Shown: positions 38,801-46,264 of the stretch, one piece after another
Layout of the letters: every line of letters starts with the position of its first letter
Position numbering within the stretch: the stretch's first letter is position 1
NCBI GenBank assembly: GCA_007693965.1
Contig: RECQ01000036.1
Coordinates: 152,535-216,534 of the forward strand
Direction of reading: 5' to 3'
Source of the DNA: Phycisphaeraceae bacterium
GTDB lineage: Bacteria > Planctomycetota > Phycisphaerae > Phycisphaerales > UBA1924
Length of the DNA: 64,000 nt
Translations under genes and position numbers: made by a program
Notes under the pieces: model-generated
What the model saw: only the letters and a program-made list of their open reading frames with translations
Database searches by the model: none
Told to the model about the DNA's origin: nothing

Positions 38801-39116
38801 ACCGGGACCGGACGATGATGGCGTCCTCATCGTCGGTGAGGGAGCGTTCTCCCCAGTGCCGCGGGCGGTGTATGAGTTCGAGGTGTCAGGGCTGAATGTC
38901 GTGCAATCGTGGCTGAATTACAGAATGAAGAATCCCAGGCACGTCAGAACGTCCTCGCCGCTGGACGACGTCCGCCCCGAGCGCTGGACGGCGGAGTTCA
39001 CTGGCGAGCTGCTCCGCGTGCTGTGGATACTCGAGGCCACGATCGAAGCGCAGCCGACGCAGCGGCGGATGCTGGATTGCATTGTTCAAGGGAGGCTGCA
39101 TGAACACGCGTCATGA
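35883..39116 (+). CDS. Single-chain restriction-modification enzyme (type ISP/IIG-like, no helicase)
   Basis: 1077 aa starting at TTG (AAGGA 8 bases upstream). Domains: an N-terminal PD-(D/E)xK nuclease candidate with D70 (GKPDFAVES) and E84-L-K86 (IGHIELKAPG); a helical linker; an N6-adenine methylase core with GVYYTPVEVV near 330, motif I LDPAVGTGAYLLGV near 369 and catalytic VCLGNPPYDR near 488; then a C-terminal part from about 600 resembling the type ISP specificity region (NYRMKNPRHVRTSSPLDDVR). Type ISP enzymes normally carry a helicase-like motor between nuclease and methylase; none is visible here, so it may act as a type IIG enzyme. It would both methylate and cut one asymmetric site. 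Bases 38020-38420 are lower in GC. Confidence 0.88.
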   Translation: MAETELTRLHDALKRFAADVAEALGAQSTGDPENQLRGPLQNLWRDIGVAFGRPITTIGETHIRRIGKPDFAVESDGLLIGHIELKAPGAGANPDGFRKKHDKGQWERFKDLPNLLYTDGNQWFLYQNRKNVGEVLRFSGDIVAKAAKAVSEADAEDFSRLIRQFLAWEPAPLPPEPTARDVAELLAPLCRLLRDEVAEAIGHENSPLNAVAADWRQLLFPEADDRRFADAYAQTVTFALLLARAEGASTLTLEVPIRTLAAEHGLLSRALSALTVEDARSEISPALRSLQRIIDRIPAETMAREDEHDPWLYFYEDFLAAYDPVMRKDAGVYYTPVEVVRAQVRLIDRLLVNRLNRPLGFADAGVVTLDPAVGTGAYLLGVIDHALDRVHDEEGPGAVTPRAADLAKRLHGFEIMVGPYAVAQLRVSRALAERGAELPDEGPGVRLTDTLESPFTEPQRVMAWYRMLSEEHERALRVKRDTPVLVCLGNPPYDRHEAADDDNRARTGGWVRYGDEDNPARPILEHFRQSAIDAGHGGDVKNLYNLYVYFWRWALWKVFEHETATGPGVVSFISASSYIDGDAFVGLREHMRRECDEVWIIDLGGEGRGTRQEENVFAIRTPVAIAICMRAGAADRDTPATVRYTRIAGDRAVKLARLDAITDFTDLPWEDCPSEWRAPFRPAGAGPYFTWPRLTDLMPWQHSGMQMKRTWPIAPDEETLVRRWRTLLRADNRAEAFKESRDRKVDRTYAPLLEGDRSRPIAQLGERAPHPPIERFAYRSFDRQFILADACLGDYMRPVFWRAHSDKQVYLTTLLNHPLGAGPALTACAHVPDLHHFRGSFGAREAIPLYRDAGGEHPNIAPRLLELLSKTYGRAVTAEDFAAYIYALLAHPGFTERFWMQLESREIRVPLTKEAALFDEAVEIGRRLLWLHTFGERCTSRERPRGRIPRGRAKCLRPVPDDPSRYPDRFDWTPGPDDDGVLIVGEGAFSPVPRAVYEFEVSGLNVVQSWLNYRMKNPRHVRTSSPLDDVRPERWTAEFTGELLRVLWILEATIEAQPTQRRMLDCIVQGRLHEHAS

Positions 39117-39342
39117 TGCAGGGACAAACGGGGCGCCGACCGGCTCGGGGCAGGGGCCGCGGGCGGGCACGGGCGGGCATCTTTTCACAGCGGATGAACT
39201 GCCGCCGGTTCCGGAGGAAGCGCGAAGGCCTCCGGGAGAGGAAGAGGAGGATCACCTCTTCGCGGGTGTGGTTGAAGTCCCGGCGCGCCGGGGAGCGGAG
39301 ATAGAAAACAGTGTGACGGGGGAGTGGGCCGACGACGATTGA
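39100..39342 (+). CDS. Small acidic ORF with repeated LFT..LP.VP..ARR motif
   Basis: 80 aa, overlapping the end of the restriction-modification gene by 17 bases, with GGGAGG 4 bases before the ATG. After a Gly/Thr-rich start it contains HLFTADELPPVPEEARR and a degenerate second copy DHLFAGVVEVPARR, separated by an EEEE run. Beyond its TGA (39340-39342) the same frame continues without another stop into NDLFTVDDLPEVPDAARR, ending at 39444. This could be a real translationally coupled partner gene with a nonsense mutation, a decayed gene, or readthrough. No family recognised. Confidence 0.55.
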   Translation: MNTRHDAGTNGAPTGSGQGPRAGTGGHLFTADELPPVPEEARRPPGEEEEDHLFAGVVEVPARRGAEIENSVTGEWADDD

Positions 39343-39519
39343 ACGCCGCAGCGGTCCGCGTTTCCTCCACCCCACCCCGAGAACGATCTCTTCACGGTGG
39401 ACGATCTGCCGGAAGTCCCCGACGCCGCCCGGCGCTGCGGATGATGTGGCGACGCACAATGATGCTTCAGAGCATCAGGCACGCGACGAAGTCGCTGATG
39501 CTTTCTAACCCGCCCCACG

Positions 39520-39549
39520 AAAAAACCCCGAACCTTGCGGCCCGGGGTT
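39520..39549 (-). terminator. Terminator after tRNA-Ala
   Basis: Read leftward: AACCCCG-(12 bases)-CGGGGTT followed by TTTT. It lies 15 bases past the tRNA-Ala 3' end. Confidence 0.8.
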
Positions 39550-39563
39550 TCATCTTCCTCAAG

Positions 39564-39636
<73 letters not shown>

Positions 39637-39802
39637 TTTATGCGGTGCGGCCGAACATCCTCCGGCCGACGCATTTCATCGGATTGTAACCGTCGCCGCT
39701 GCACTCCGCCTCTCGGCCAGCGGCGGCGCCGGAGGGACAAGCGTAGTGCCGCCCCCGCCCCGGTCAAGCCGCCCACGCACGCCCCTCCAATGCCGCGCAC
39801 CA

Positions 39803-40787
39803 CCCTCTCCCCTTGGGAGAGGGCAGGGTGAGGGCTCCTTCTTCTCCACCCCCCTCCAACGCTCGAACACCGGATGTTCACGATTCGGCAGCGCAGGTGG
39901 GGCGCGCAGATCGGTGGTTTACCGAGCCGTAGAGAAGATTGAGAAGAAAGAGCCCTCTCCAGTCCGCTGCGCGGACAGCCTCTCCCAGGGGGGAGAGGCG
40001 GGGAACCGCTCGCTTGCCCATCGGGCTCGTGGAGGCGCGGCGCACTCAACCCTCTCCCCCTGGGAGAGGGCAGGGTGAGGGCTCCTCCTTCTCCACCCCC
40101 TCCAACGCTCGAACGCCGGAGGTTCACGATTCGGCGGTTCAGGTTGAGCGCGAGTGTCAGTGGTTGATCGAGCGATGGAGAAGATCGAGAAGAAGGAGCC
40201 CTCTCCAGTCCGCTGCGCGGACAGCCTCTCCCAAACGGGAGAGGCGGAGGACCCCTCGCTCGCGCTTCGGGCTCGTGGAGGCGCGGCGCACTCAACCCTC
40301 TCCCTCTGGGAGAGGGCAGGGTGAGGGCTCTTTCTTCTCCATTTCCTCCAACGCTCGAACACCGGAGGTTCACGATTCGGCGGCGCCGGTGGAACACGAA
40401 GATCGGTGGTTGATCGAGCGGTGGAGAAGATCGAGAAGAAGGAGCCCTCTCCAGTCCGCTTCGCGGACAGCCTCTCCCAGGGGAGAGGCGGGGAATCCCT
40501 CGCTCGCGCTTCGGGCTCGTGGAGCCGGGCGCCGCTCCCAACCCTCTCCTCTTGGGAGAGGGCAGGGTGAGGGCTCCTTCTTCTCCAACCCCTCCAACGC
40601 TCGAACAACGGAGGTTCACGATTCCGCGGTTCGGGTGGAGCGCGAGGATCGATGGTTGATCGAGCAATGGAGAAGATCGAGAAGAAGGAGCCCTCTCCAG
40701 TCCGCTTCGCGGACAGCCTCTCCCAGGGGAGAGGCGGGGAATCCCTCGCTCGCGCTTCGGGCTCGTGGAGCCGGGCGCCGCTCCCCC
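39803..40787. repeat. Tandem array of four ~246-bp composite units
   Basis: Units begin at 39803, 40050, 40296 and 40542 (lengths 247, 246, 246 and ~246). Each starts with a ccctctcc..gggagaggg hairpin and agggtgagggctc, then an AT-richer middle with ggttcacgattcggc, a gagaagaaggagccctctcc block, a gtccgc..gcggac hairpin, and ends with the cgcgcttcgggctcgtgga element also found at 27 kb. Because 246 is divisible by three, long frames stay open on both strands (about 400 codons), but they read only repeat sequence. It ends about 70 bases before rlmE. Confidence 0.92.
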
Positions 40788-40855
40788 ATCACATTCCACA
40801 TTCCACATCCCCCCTTTTCCCCAACCACGCCCCGCCACCCTCTACCATCCCCACC

Positions 40856-41506
40856 ATGCCCCCCCGCCGCCGGCTCCACGACGAATACTTCAACCGGGCC
40901 AAATCCGAGGGCTATCTCGCCCGCTCGGCGTACAAGCTGGTCGAGATCAACGAGCGTAAGAAGCTGCTCCGCCGGGGCATGGCCGTCCTCGATCTGGGCT
41001 GCGCCCCCGGGGCGTGGCTGCAGGTGGCGGAGAAGCGGATCGGGCCCGGCGGCGCCGCGGTGGGCATCGACCTCACTCCCGTCCGCCACCCCTTCGGCCC
41101 CAACGTGCGAACCCTCACCGGCGATGTCAACGACATCGAGCCCGCCGATCTGCTGAGGGCCCTGGCGGCGGCGTCGGGCGAAGAGGATCTGCCCGACTCC
41201 GTCCCGCCTCGAAGGTTTGATGTGATTCTGTCCGACATGGCGCCGAGCACCTCCGGGGCAGGCGGCGGGTCGAGCGACCACTTCCTCTCCATCCGCCTGT
41301 GCGACCGCGTCCTCGACCTCTGCACCGCCCTGCTCAACCCCGGCGGGTCCGTGGCCATGAAGGCCTTCGAGGGCGAGGCGTATCCCGACCTGCTGGCGCG
41401 GGCCGGCGACATGTTCGCCCAGGCCCGCGGCTTCAAGCCCAAGGCCAGCCGCGACGTGTCGCGGGAGATGTACGTCATCTGCCACCGATTCCAGTCCGTG
41501 CTCTGA
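40856..41506 (+). CDS. rlmE: 23S rRNA 2'-O-ribose U2552 methyltransferase RlmE (FtsJ)
   Basis: 216 aa. Methylates the ribose of U2552 in the A-loop during large-subunit assembly. The K-D-K-E catalytic tetrad is visible: K27 in RSAYKLVEI, Asp in ILSDMAPSTSG, Lys in SVAMKAFEG and Glu in SREMYVI. SAM motif I is VLDLGCAPGAWLQVAEKRIG. The start is ATG 40856, with no Shine-Dalgarno and a TACCAT box 7 bases upstream; the open frame back to 40652 is translated tandem repeat. A short ACATTCC-type heptamer run (40791-40808) lies just before it. Confidence 0.95.
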   Translation: MPPRRRLHDEYFNRAKSEGYLARSAYKLVEINERKKLLRRGMAVLDLGCAPGAWLQVAEKRIGPGGAAVGIDLTPVRHPFGPNVRTLTGDVNDIEPADLLRALAAASGEEDLPDSVPPRRFDVILSDMAPSTSGAGGGSSDHFLSIRLCDRVLDLCTALLNPGGSVAMKAFEGEAYPDLLARAGDMFAQARGFKPKASRDVSREMYVICHRFQSVL

Positions 41507-41819
41507 CGTGTCCCGCAGTCGCCGGCCCGCCATGCCGGGATGCGCCCCGGAAGCGGTCGGATTATCGGCGCGGCGTGGTGCAGGCGATTTTTGCGCCTGC
41601 GACCCCGGAATTTCGTACACCCAGCTCCCCCAATGACTTATATTGCGTTCGTCCGTGGCCGCACACCTCGGACGACAGGGTATTTGGAGTCGTTTTTCGA
41701 TAGAAGAGCCAGGAGAATCCGCAGTCTGCGCGACATTGTCGTGCGCCGCTACGAGCGGTGAGCGGTGTGCGTAGATGAGGATGCGCCTGGAATCCCCCGC
41801 ACGGGGAGGAGAGTCAGAT
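41507..41819. other. Gene-free region
   Basis: 313 bases between rlmE and the next gene. It should carry the promoter of the exported protein at 41820. A short ORF (to 41761) has no ribosome site or recognisable sequence. Nothing else supported. Confidence 0.4.
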
Positions 41820-42596
41820 ATGAGGCGATGTGTTGCCATTGCGGCGCCTTGCGCGCTGCTTGCGCTCGCCGGTAGCGCGAATCTCGCGCAGGCCGCAATG
41901 TTTCTCGGGATCGATCTGCACAACAGCGACACCACGCCGCTGCCGATGGAGGAGCGCGTGAACTGCACAGGCGCCTGGAACGAGTTCAGCGCTTTGCTCG
42001 CGAGTTACAGCGTCACCAGCTTTGAGCCGGAAGAGGGGTATACAGCCCATCCGCACTTCCCCTTCCAGCCCGGCGGCGTCGGACTGGATCCCGAGTTCAA
42101 CCTCGGCGGCGTGACGGGTCGGGTGAGCAACGCCGTCATTCGCCACCAGGCGGAGGGCACGGCCGGACCGCCCCACGATCCGAGCGGGCGCTATCCCACC
42201 CACGGCGTGCACTACATCGGGGCCATCATCACCGATTCGATTCCGCATATGACCATCGAGTTCGATGAGCCTCAGGAGGCCTTCGGCATCTGGGGCATTG
42301 ACGTGGGCGACTTCGGCGGCGACCTGCTGATCACGCTCGTCGGCGCGGACGATCAACGCCACTTCGAGATTCCGGCCATCTCGACGAATTCCGAGTTCAC
42401 CGGGTCCATCATGTTCTTCGGCTTCGCCGAGGCGGGCTTCGAGTTCAGCAGTGTGCTCATCGGCAACAGCAATCCGGAGGACATCTTCGCCTTCGATGAA
42501 CTGACTGTGGGCCGGATCATCCCTGCGCCGGGCGCCGGGGCCACGCTGGCGCTTGCGTCGATCGCCGGTCTGCGGCTGCGGCGCCGGTCCGGCTGA
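41820..42596 (+). CDS. Exported PEP-CTERM-like protein
   Basis: 258 aa. The signal peptide ends near ANLAQAA. The mature part is beta-rich with IEFDEPQEAFGIWGIDVGDF and LLITLVGADDQRHFEIPA, a pattern seen in exported proteins with a jelly-roll-like fold. The tail IPAPGAGATLALASIAGLRL followed by RRRSG is a PEP-CTERM-type signal. GGAGGAGAG lies 7-10 bases before the ATG. The stop codon falls inside a sequence that, in another frame, encodes a dockerin fragment (see next entry). Confidence 0.83.
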   Translation: MRRCVAIAAPCALLALAGSANLAQAAMFLGIDLHNSDTTPLPMEERVNCTGAWNEFSALLASYSVTSFEPEEGYTAHPHFPFQPGGVGLDPEFNLGGVTGRVSNAVIRHQAEGTAGPPHDPSGRYPTHGVHYIGAIITDSIPHMTIEFDEPQEAFGIWGIDVGDFGGDLLITLVGADDQRHFEIPAISTNSEFTGSIMFFGFAEAGFEFSSVLIGNSNPEDIFAFDELTVGRIIPAPGAGATLALASIAGLRLRRRSG

Positions 42597-42630
42597 CCTG
42601 GCGATCCTGCTGGGCCAGTGGGGCTGCATT
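42586..42630 (+). pseudogene. Remnant of a dockerin repeat fused to the end of the PEP-CTERM gene
   Basis: Frame starting at 42586 reads GPADLAILLGQWGCIPP, an excellent match to the end of this organism's dockerin repeats (SADLAILLGCWG, ADLAFLLGNWGPC), but there is no signal peptide or body upstream in that frame. It overlaps the last 11 bases of the PEP-CTERM gene. It looks like a relic of a deleted dockerin gene joined at the GCGCCGG boundary. Confidence 0.6.
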
Positions 42631-42807
42631 CCGCCCGCACGCGTCGCGGCGGCCGGTTTCGCTGCAATTCTTTTTCATATTCCGCGCCGGTCTGCGGGAC
42701 GGATGTCGCTCGCCTGTATGTCGTCGAGAAACGCCGACGCCGCCCCGGGCAGGGCGCCCTCCTCCCGCCCGCCGGCCCATCAGAGCAAACAATCTTCTTC
42801 CTTCCAC

Positions 42808-42834
42808 AGGGCGCTTCGCGATGCGGAGCGCCCT
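42808..42834 (+). terminator. Possible terminator hairpin
   Basis: AGGGCGCT-(11 bases)-AGCGCCCT followed by CTCTGTG. The gene-free stretch 42597-43059 (463 bases) otherwise holds the dockerin relic and the next gene's promoter. Confidence 0.45.
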
Positions 42835-43059
42835 CTCTGTGCGCGCGTTTCACTTCCCCATGGCCCGCTTCCGCGAACTCCCACCCCCCGTCCCATGCTC
42901 GCCGCCCCCCTGCTCGCTCCGGGCCGAGCGTGTATTTTCCGCAAAACAGCGCAAAATCGCGCGTTCGCGCGCCGCCCCGGGCCCGCTCCGACGCTCTCCC
43001 TCAAGAGACATGGACCCGGCGCCCATTCCCGGGTGCCGCGACGACGAAAGGAGCAAGCC

Positions 43060-44121
43060 ATGAATGTCGGGAGTACAGCCATCGTTCTTGCCGCCGCAAC
43101 AGTCATGAGCGCGGGAATCGCCGCGACGAATGCCGGCGCCCAGGTCCGCCCATGGATCCCAACAGGCGACGGCGCCTATATGTGGTCGGGCGTGGGCCTC
43201 AGCGCGCATCCGCTCATGAACACCGAGCTCGCCTCAGATGGCGCGGAAGGTCTTCTCCTCATGCAGATGTCGCCCGGCTTCACTATCGGAACGAGGATCG
43301 AACCCGCCTCACCCGTGAAGGAGGCCGGGCTTCGCTCCGACGGCGAGCTGGTGCAGGCCTCCAGCGGCGGGGCCAAGGAGGTCTTCGTGCGTACCAAGCC
43401 GCACGTGGCGCCGGACGGCTCGGGCGTGCAGCAGTTTCTCATCGGCGCCCGCGTGGAGGCCGTGCAGGTCAACGAGAGTGACTTCGAGTTCTTGATCGCA
43501 TCAAGGGTGCCCGTCGCCGCGCTCAACGCCTATGTCGAGCTGAAGTTGAACGGCTCCGATGTGGGCGTCTTCGACTTCGACGCCTTCCCGAAGTCGGCGT
43601 GCCCGGTGTGGTCTCAGGAGGGAGGTCCTGATTTCAAGGAGATGTGCCTGCGGACACTCTGCATCACGGCCGGCGTCGGATGCCCGGGCTATCCCGATCC
43701 GCATGCGATGATTCCCGAGCGCGATGACGAGGTGATCGTCGCGTTCCTCTTCGATTCGCCGCTTGAAGCGGAGCGCCCCGACGGAACAGGCGGCTTCATC
43801 CGCTTCGATGAAATCCGCTTCGTCGCGTCGCCCGGCCCCGGCGAGCCGCCCGCGGAGGCCATCCACGAGCTGGAGCTGCGCTTCATTCCCGGGCGCGAGC
43901 CCGAAGCCCGCGCCCTCGATCCCGTCCACCTCAGCGGCTTCCAACTCTCGCTTTCCTGTCCCGGCGACTTCGACGGCGACGGCGCGGTGGGCGCCAGCGA
44001 CCTGGCCACGGTTCTGGGCGAATGGGGATCCCCGCACCCGGTGGCGGACATCGACGGCGACGGCCTGGTCGGCGCGGGCGACCTCGCCGAGATCCTGGGG
44101 CGCTGGGGGCCCTGCCCCTGA
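43060..44121 (+). CDS. Exported protein with paired dockerin-like repeats
   Basis: 353 aa. The signal peptide ends near ATNAGAQ. The body has no recognised domain; it has several Cys (SACPVWS, EMCLRTLCITAGVGCPG). The C-terminus carries two dockerin-type units, DFDGDGAVGASDLATVLGEW and DIDGDGLVGAGDLAEILGRW, ending GPCP, separated by GSPHPVA. AAAGGAG lies 8 bases before the ATG. Like the protein at 11698 it probably lodges at the cell surface through a cohesin-like or unknown receptor. Confidence 0.84.
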   Translation: MNVGSTAIVLAAATVMSAGIAATNAGAQVRPWIPTGDGAYMWSGVGLSAHPLMNTELASDGAEGLLLMQMSPGFTIGTRIEPASPVKEAGLRSDGELVQASSGGAKEVFVRTKPHVAPDGSGVQQFLIGARVEAVQVNESDFEFLIASRVPVAALNAYVELKLNGSDVGVFDFDAFPKSACPVWSQEGGPDFKEMCLRTLCITAGVGCPGYPDPHAMIPERDDEVIVAFLFDSPLEAERPDGTGGFIRFDEIRFVASPGPGEPPAEAIHELELRFIPGREPEARALDPVHLSGFQLSLSCPGDFDGDGAVGASDLATVLGEWGSPHPVADIDGDGLVGAGDLAEILGRWGPCP

Positions 44122-44234
44122 CTATCGGCGCCGACTGAAAAAACTTGCTCGCCTGGGCGCTGCCGGAAATCGCAGCGCCCAGGCTGCGCGCACGCTCCTC
44201 GCCTTCAACATCCCATCTACCATCCCTCCGACCC

Positions 44235-45305
44235 ATGCTCGCCGCCCCACTCCAGATCGGCCCGGTCCGCCTCGAGACCAACCTGCTGCTGGCGCCCATC
44301 GCGGGCTACTGCGACCTGGCGTTCCGCATGGTCACGCGCTCCTTCGGCGGCGTGGGGCTCGCCTGCACCGACCTGCTCAGCCCGCATGGCCTGCTCAAGG
44401 GCAACGAGCAGTCGATGGACCTGGCCCGGACCAACGACGAGGACAAGCCAATCGGCATGCAGCTCTACGGCGCCGACGCCGATCTGCTCGCGGATGCGGG
44501 GCGCTGGGCCGTCGACCACGGCGCCACGGTCGTGGACATCAACATGGGCTGTCCCGTCGACAAGGTGACGAAGAAGAACGGCGGCTCGATGCTGCTGTGC
44601 GATCCCTGCGGCACGGTGCGCATGACCGAGCGCATCGTGAAGGCGGTCGACGACGCATCCGGCGGGCGCGTGCCGACGACTGCGAAGGTGCGCCTGGGAT
44701 GGGACGACGCCAGCATCGTGGCGCCGGAGCTGACGCAGCGGCTCGCGCGAGCCGGCGCCGCGGCGGTGACGGTGCACGGGCGCACCACCGAGCAGATGTT
44801 CAAACCGAGCGTGCGCCTGGAGGGCATCCGCAGCGTGGTCGAGGCGGTGCGCGCTGTGAGCGACATCCCCGTCATCGGCAACGGCGATGTGAAACACCCG
44901 GACGATGTGGTGCGCATGATCCGCGAGACCGGCTGCGCCGGCGTGATGATCGGGCGCGGCGCCTTGTCGGCGCCGTGGATCTTCCGCGACGCCTGGGCGC
45001 TGCAGATGCAGGGCGAAATCCCGCCGGAGCCATCCGAGGCGGAGAAGCTCGCCATGATCCGGCGCTACTTCGCGCTCATGCTCGAATTTCGCAGCGAGCA
45101 CTACGCCATCACGCAGATCCGCCGGCGCATCACATGGTTCGCCAAGCGGCTGGGGCCATGCAAGCCCCTGAAAGAAGTGATCCGCCTGGCGCCGGATCCT
45201 GATGTGGTCTGGCGGGCGCTGGATGAGTTCGAGGCGGGCGGACTGCGCGTGTTCCCGAAGCGCGAGGAAGCGTGCGCTTCGAGCGGACTCATCGTGAGCA
45301 GGTGA
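44235..45305 (+). CDS. dus: tRNA-dihydrouridine synthase
   Basis: 356 aa, an FMN-dependent flavoenzyme that reduces uridines in the tRNA D-loop. Family motifs: LLLAPIAGYCDLAFRMVTRS at the FMN site, VVDINMGCPVDKVTKKNGGS with the catalytic Cys, VTVHGRTTEQMFK, IPVIGNGDVKHPDDVVRM and AGVMIGRGALSAPWIF. It belongs to the DusB-like bacterial group. The start is ATG 44235 with no Shine-Dalgarno; TACCAT lies 11 bases upstream. The first 30 codons of the longer frame are not family-like. Confidence 0.94.
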   Translation: MLAAPLQIGPVRLETNLLLAPIAGYCDLAFRMVTRSFGGVGLACTDLLSPHGLLKGNEQSMDLARTNDEDKPIGMQLYGADADLLADAGRWAVDHGATVVDINMGCPVDKVTKKNGGSMLLCDPCGTVRMTERIVKAVDDASGGRVPTTAKVRLGWDDASIVAPELTQRLARAGAAAVTVHGRTTEQMFKPSVRLEGIRSVVEAVRAVSDIPVIGNGDVKHPDDVVRMIRETGCAGVMIGRGALSAPWIFRDAWALQMQGEIPPEPSEAEKLAMIRRYFALMLEFRSEHYAITQIRRRITWFAKRLGPCKPLKEVIRLAPDPDVVWRALDEFEAGGLRVFPKREEACASSGLIVSR

Positions 45306-45332
45306 TCGCACGGAGCGCTGCTTCACACCAAG

Positions 45333-46190
45333 AGCGAGCCGGGGCGTCCCCGCCCCGACCGGAGCGGTGCAGGCGCGAAGACCGAGGCTTCGAGGACTCA
45401 GCCTCGGCGTCTCCTTGGGCGCATTTGTGTGGGGGCACATCGTGCCCATGCACAGATTGACGGTCGAATGCATGTGCAAATCCGTGCTTGCGTGCATACG
45501 CGTGCTCGTGTGCGCGTGCGTCCTCGCAACTGCGCAGCCCGACTGTCGCGACCACCGTGCCCGATGCGAATGTCTCCCGAATGCGCCCGGTAGACGCCGA
45601 GGCTGAGGAGTCTTCGACGAAGCCTCGGAGCGGTCGCCCATTGTACAGCGAGCCGGGGCGTCCCCGCCTGACCGGAACTGTGCAGACGCGAAGACCGAGG
45701 CTTCGAGGACTCAGCCTCGGCGTCTTGTGCGATGCACGGTGTGTTTCCACGAGCGAATGTCTCCCGCATGCGCCCGGTAGACGCCGAGGCTGAGGAATCT
45801 TCGACGAAGCCTCGGAGCGGTCGCCCATTGTACAGCGAGCCGGGGCGTCCCCGCCTGACCGGAACTGTGCAGACGCGAAGACCGAGGCTTCGAGGACTCA
45901 GCCTCGGCGTCTCGTGGGGCGCATCTGTGTGGGGGGCACATCGTGCCCGTGCACAGATTGACGGTCGAATACATATGCACATCCGTGCTTGCGTGCATAC
46001 ACGTGCTCGTGTGCGTCTGCGCGTGCGTCCTCGCAACTGCGCAGCCCGACTGTCGCCACCACCAAGCCCGGCGCGAATGTCGCACGCAGGCGCCCGGTAG
46101 ACGCCGAGGCTGAGGAGTCTTCGACGAAGCCTCGGAGCGGGCGCCCATTGTGCAGCGAGCCGGGGCGTCCACGCCCCGACCGAATCGCCC
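45333..46190. repeat. Complex tandem/inverted repeat block before the AbgT-type gene
   Basis: Module A (gagccggggcgtcc..ccgaggcttcgaggactc, ending agcctcggcgtct) occurs at 45333, 45650 and 45836. Module B (agacgccgaggctgaggag..tcttcgacgaagcctcgg) occurs near 45593, 45779 and 46099 and is largely the reverse complement of A. Module C (45416-45594 and 45916-46100) contains long alternating purine-pyrimidine runs such as tgcatacgcgtg and gtgtgcgcgtgcg. Periods are 317, 186 and 326 bases. No transposase or plausible ORF. Confidence 0.88.
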
Positions 46191-46264
46191 AGCCCTCGCA
46201 TGGCATTGCCCGGGGACGTGGCCTCCATTTGGCGCTCCTGCCCTCCCCCGTCACAATCCCGCCC

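Noticed and set aside
39340..39342. UGA as a selenocysteine codon
   Set aside because: No SECIS-like hairpin evident right after it, no redox motif around it, and no known selenoprotein context.
39803..40787. CRISPR or rRNA-like repeat
   Set aside because: Repeats are 246 bases without short unique spacers, no cas genes, and no rRNA signature sequences.
41540..41761. 73-codon ORF after rlmE
   Set aside because: No ribosome site, no recognisable sequence, Arg-rich composition typical of shadows.
42878..42905. Copy of the dus start region (cccatgctcgccgcccc) upstream of the dockerin gene
   Set aside because: Match is about 18 bases in GC-rich sequence and does not extend; could be chance.
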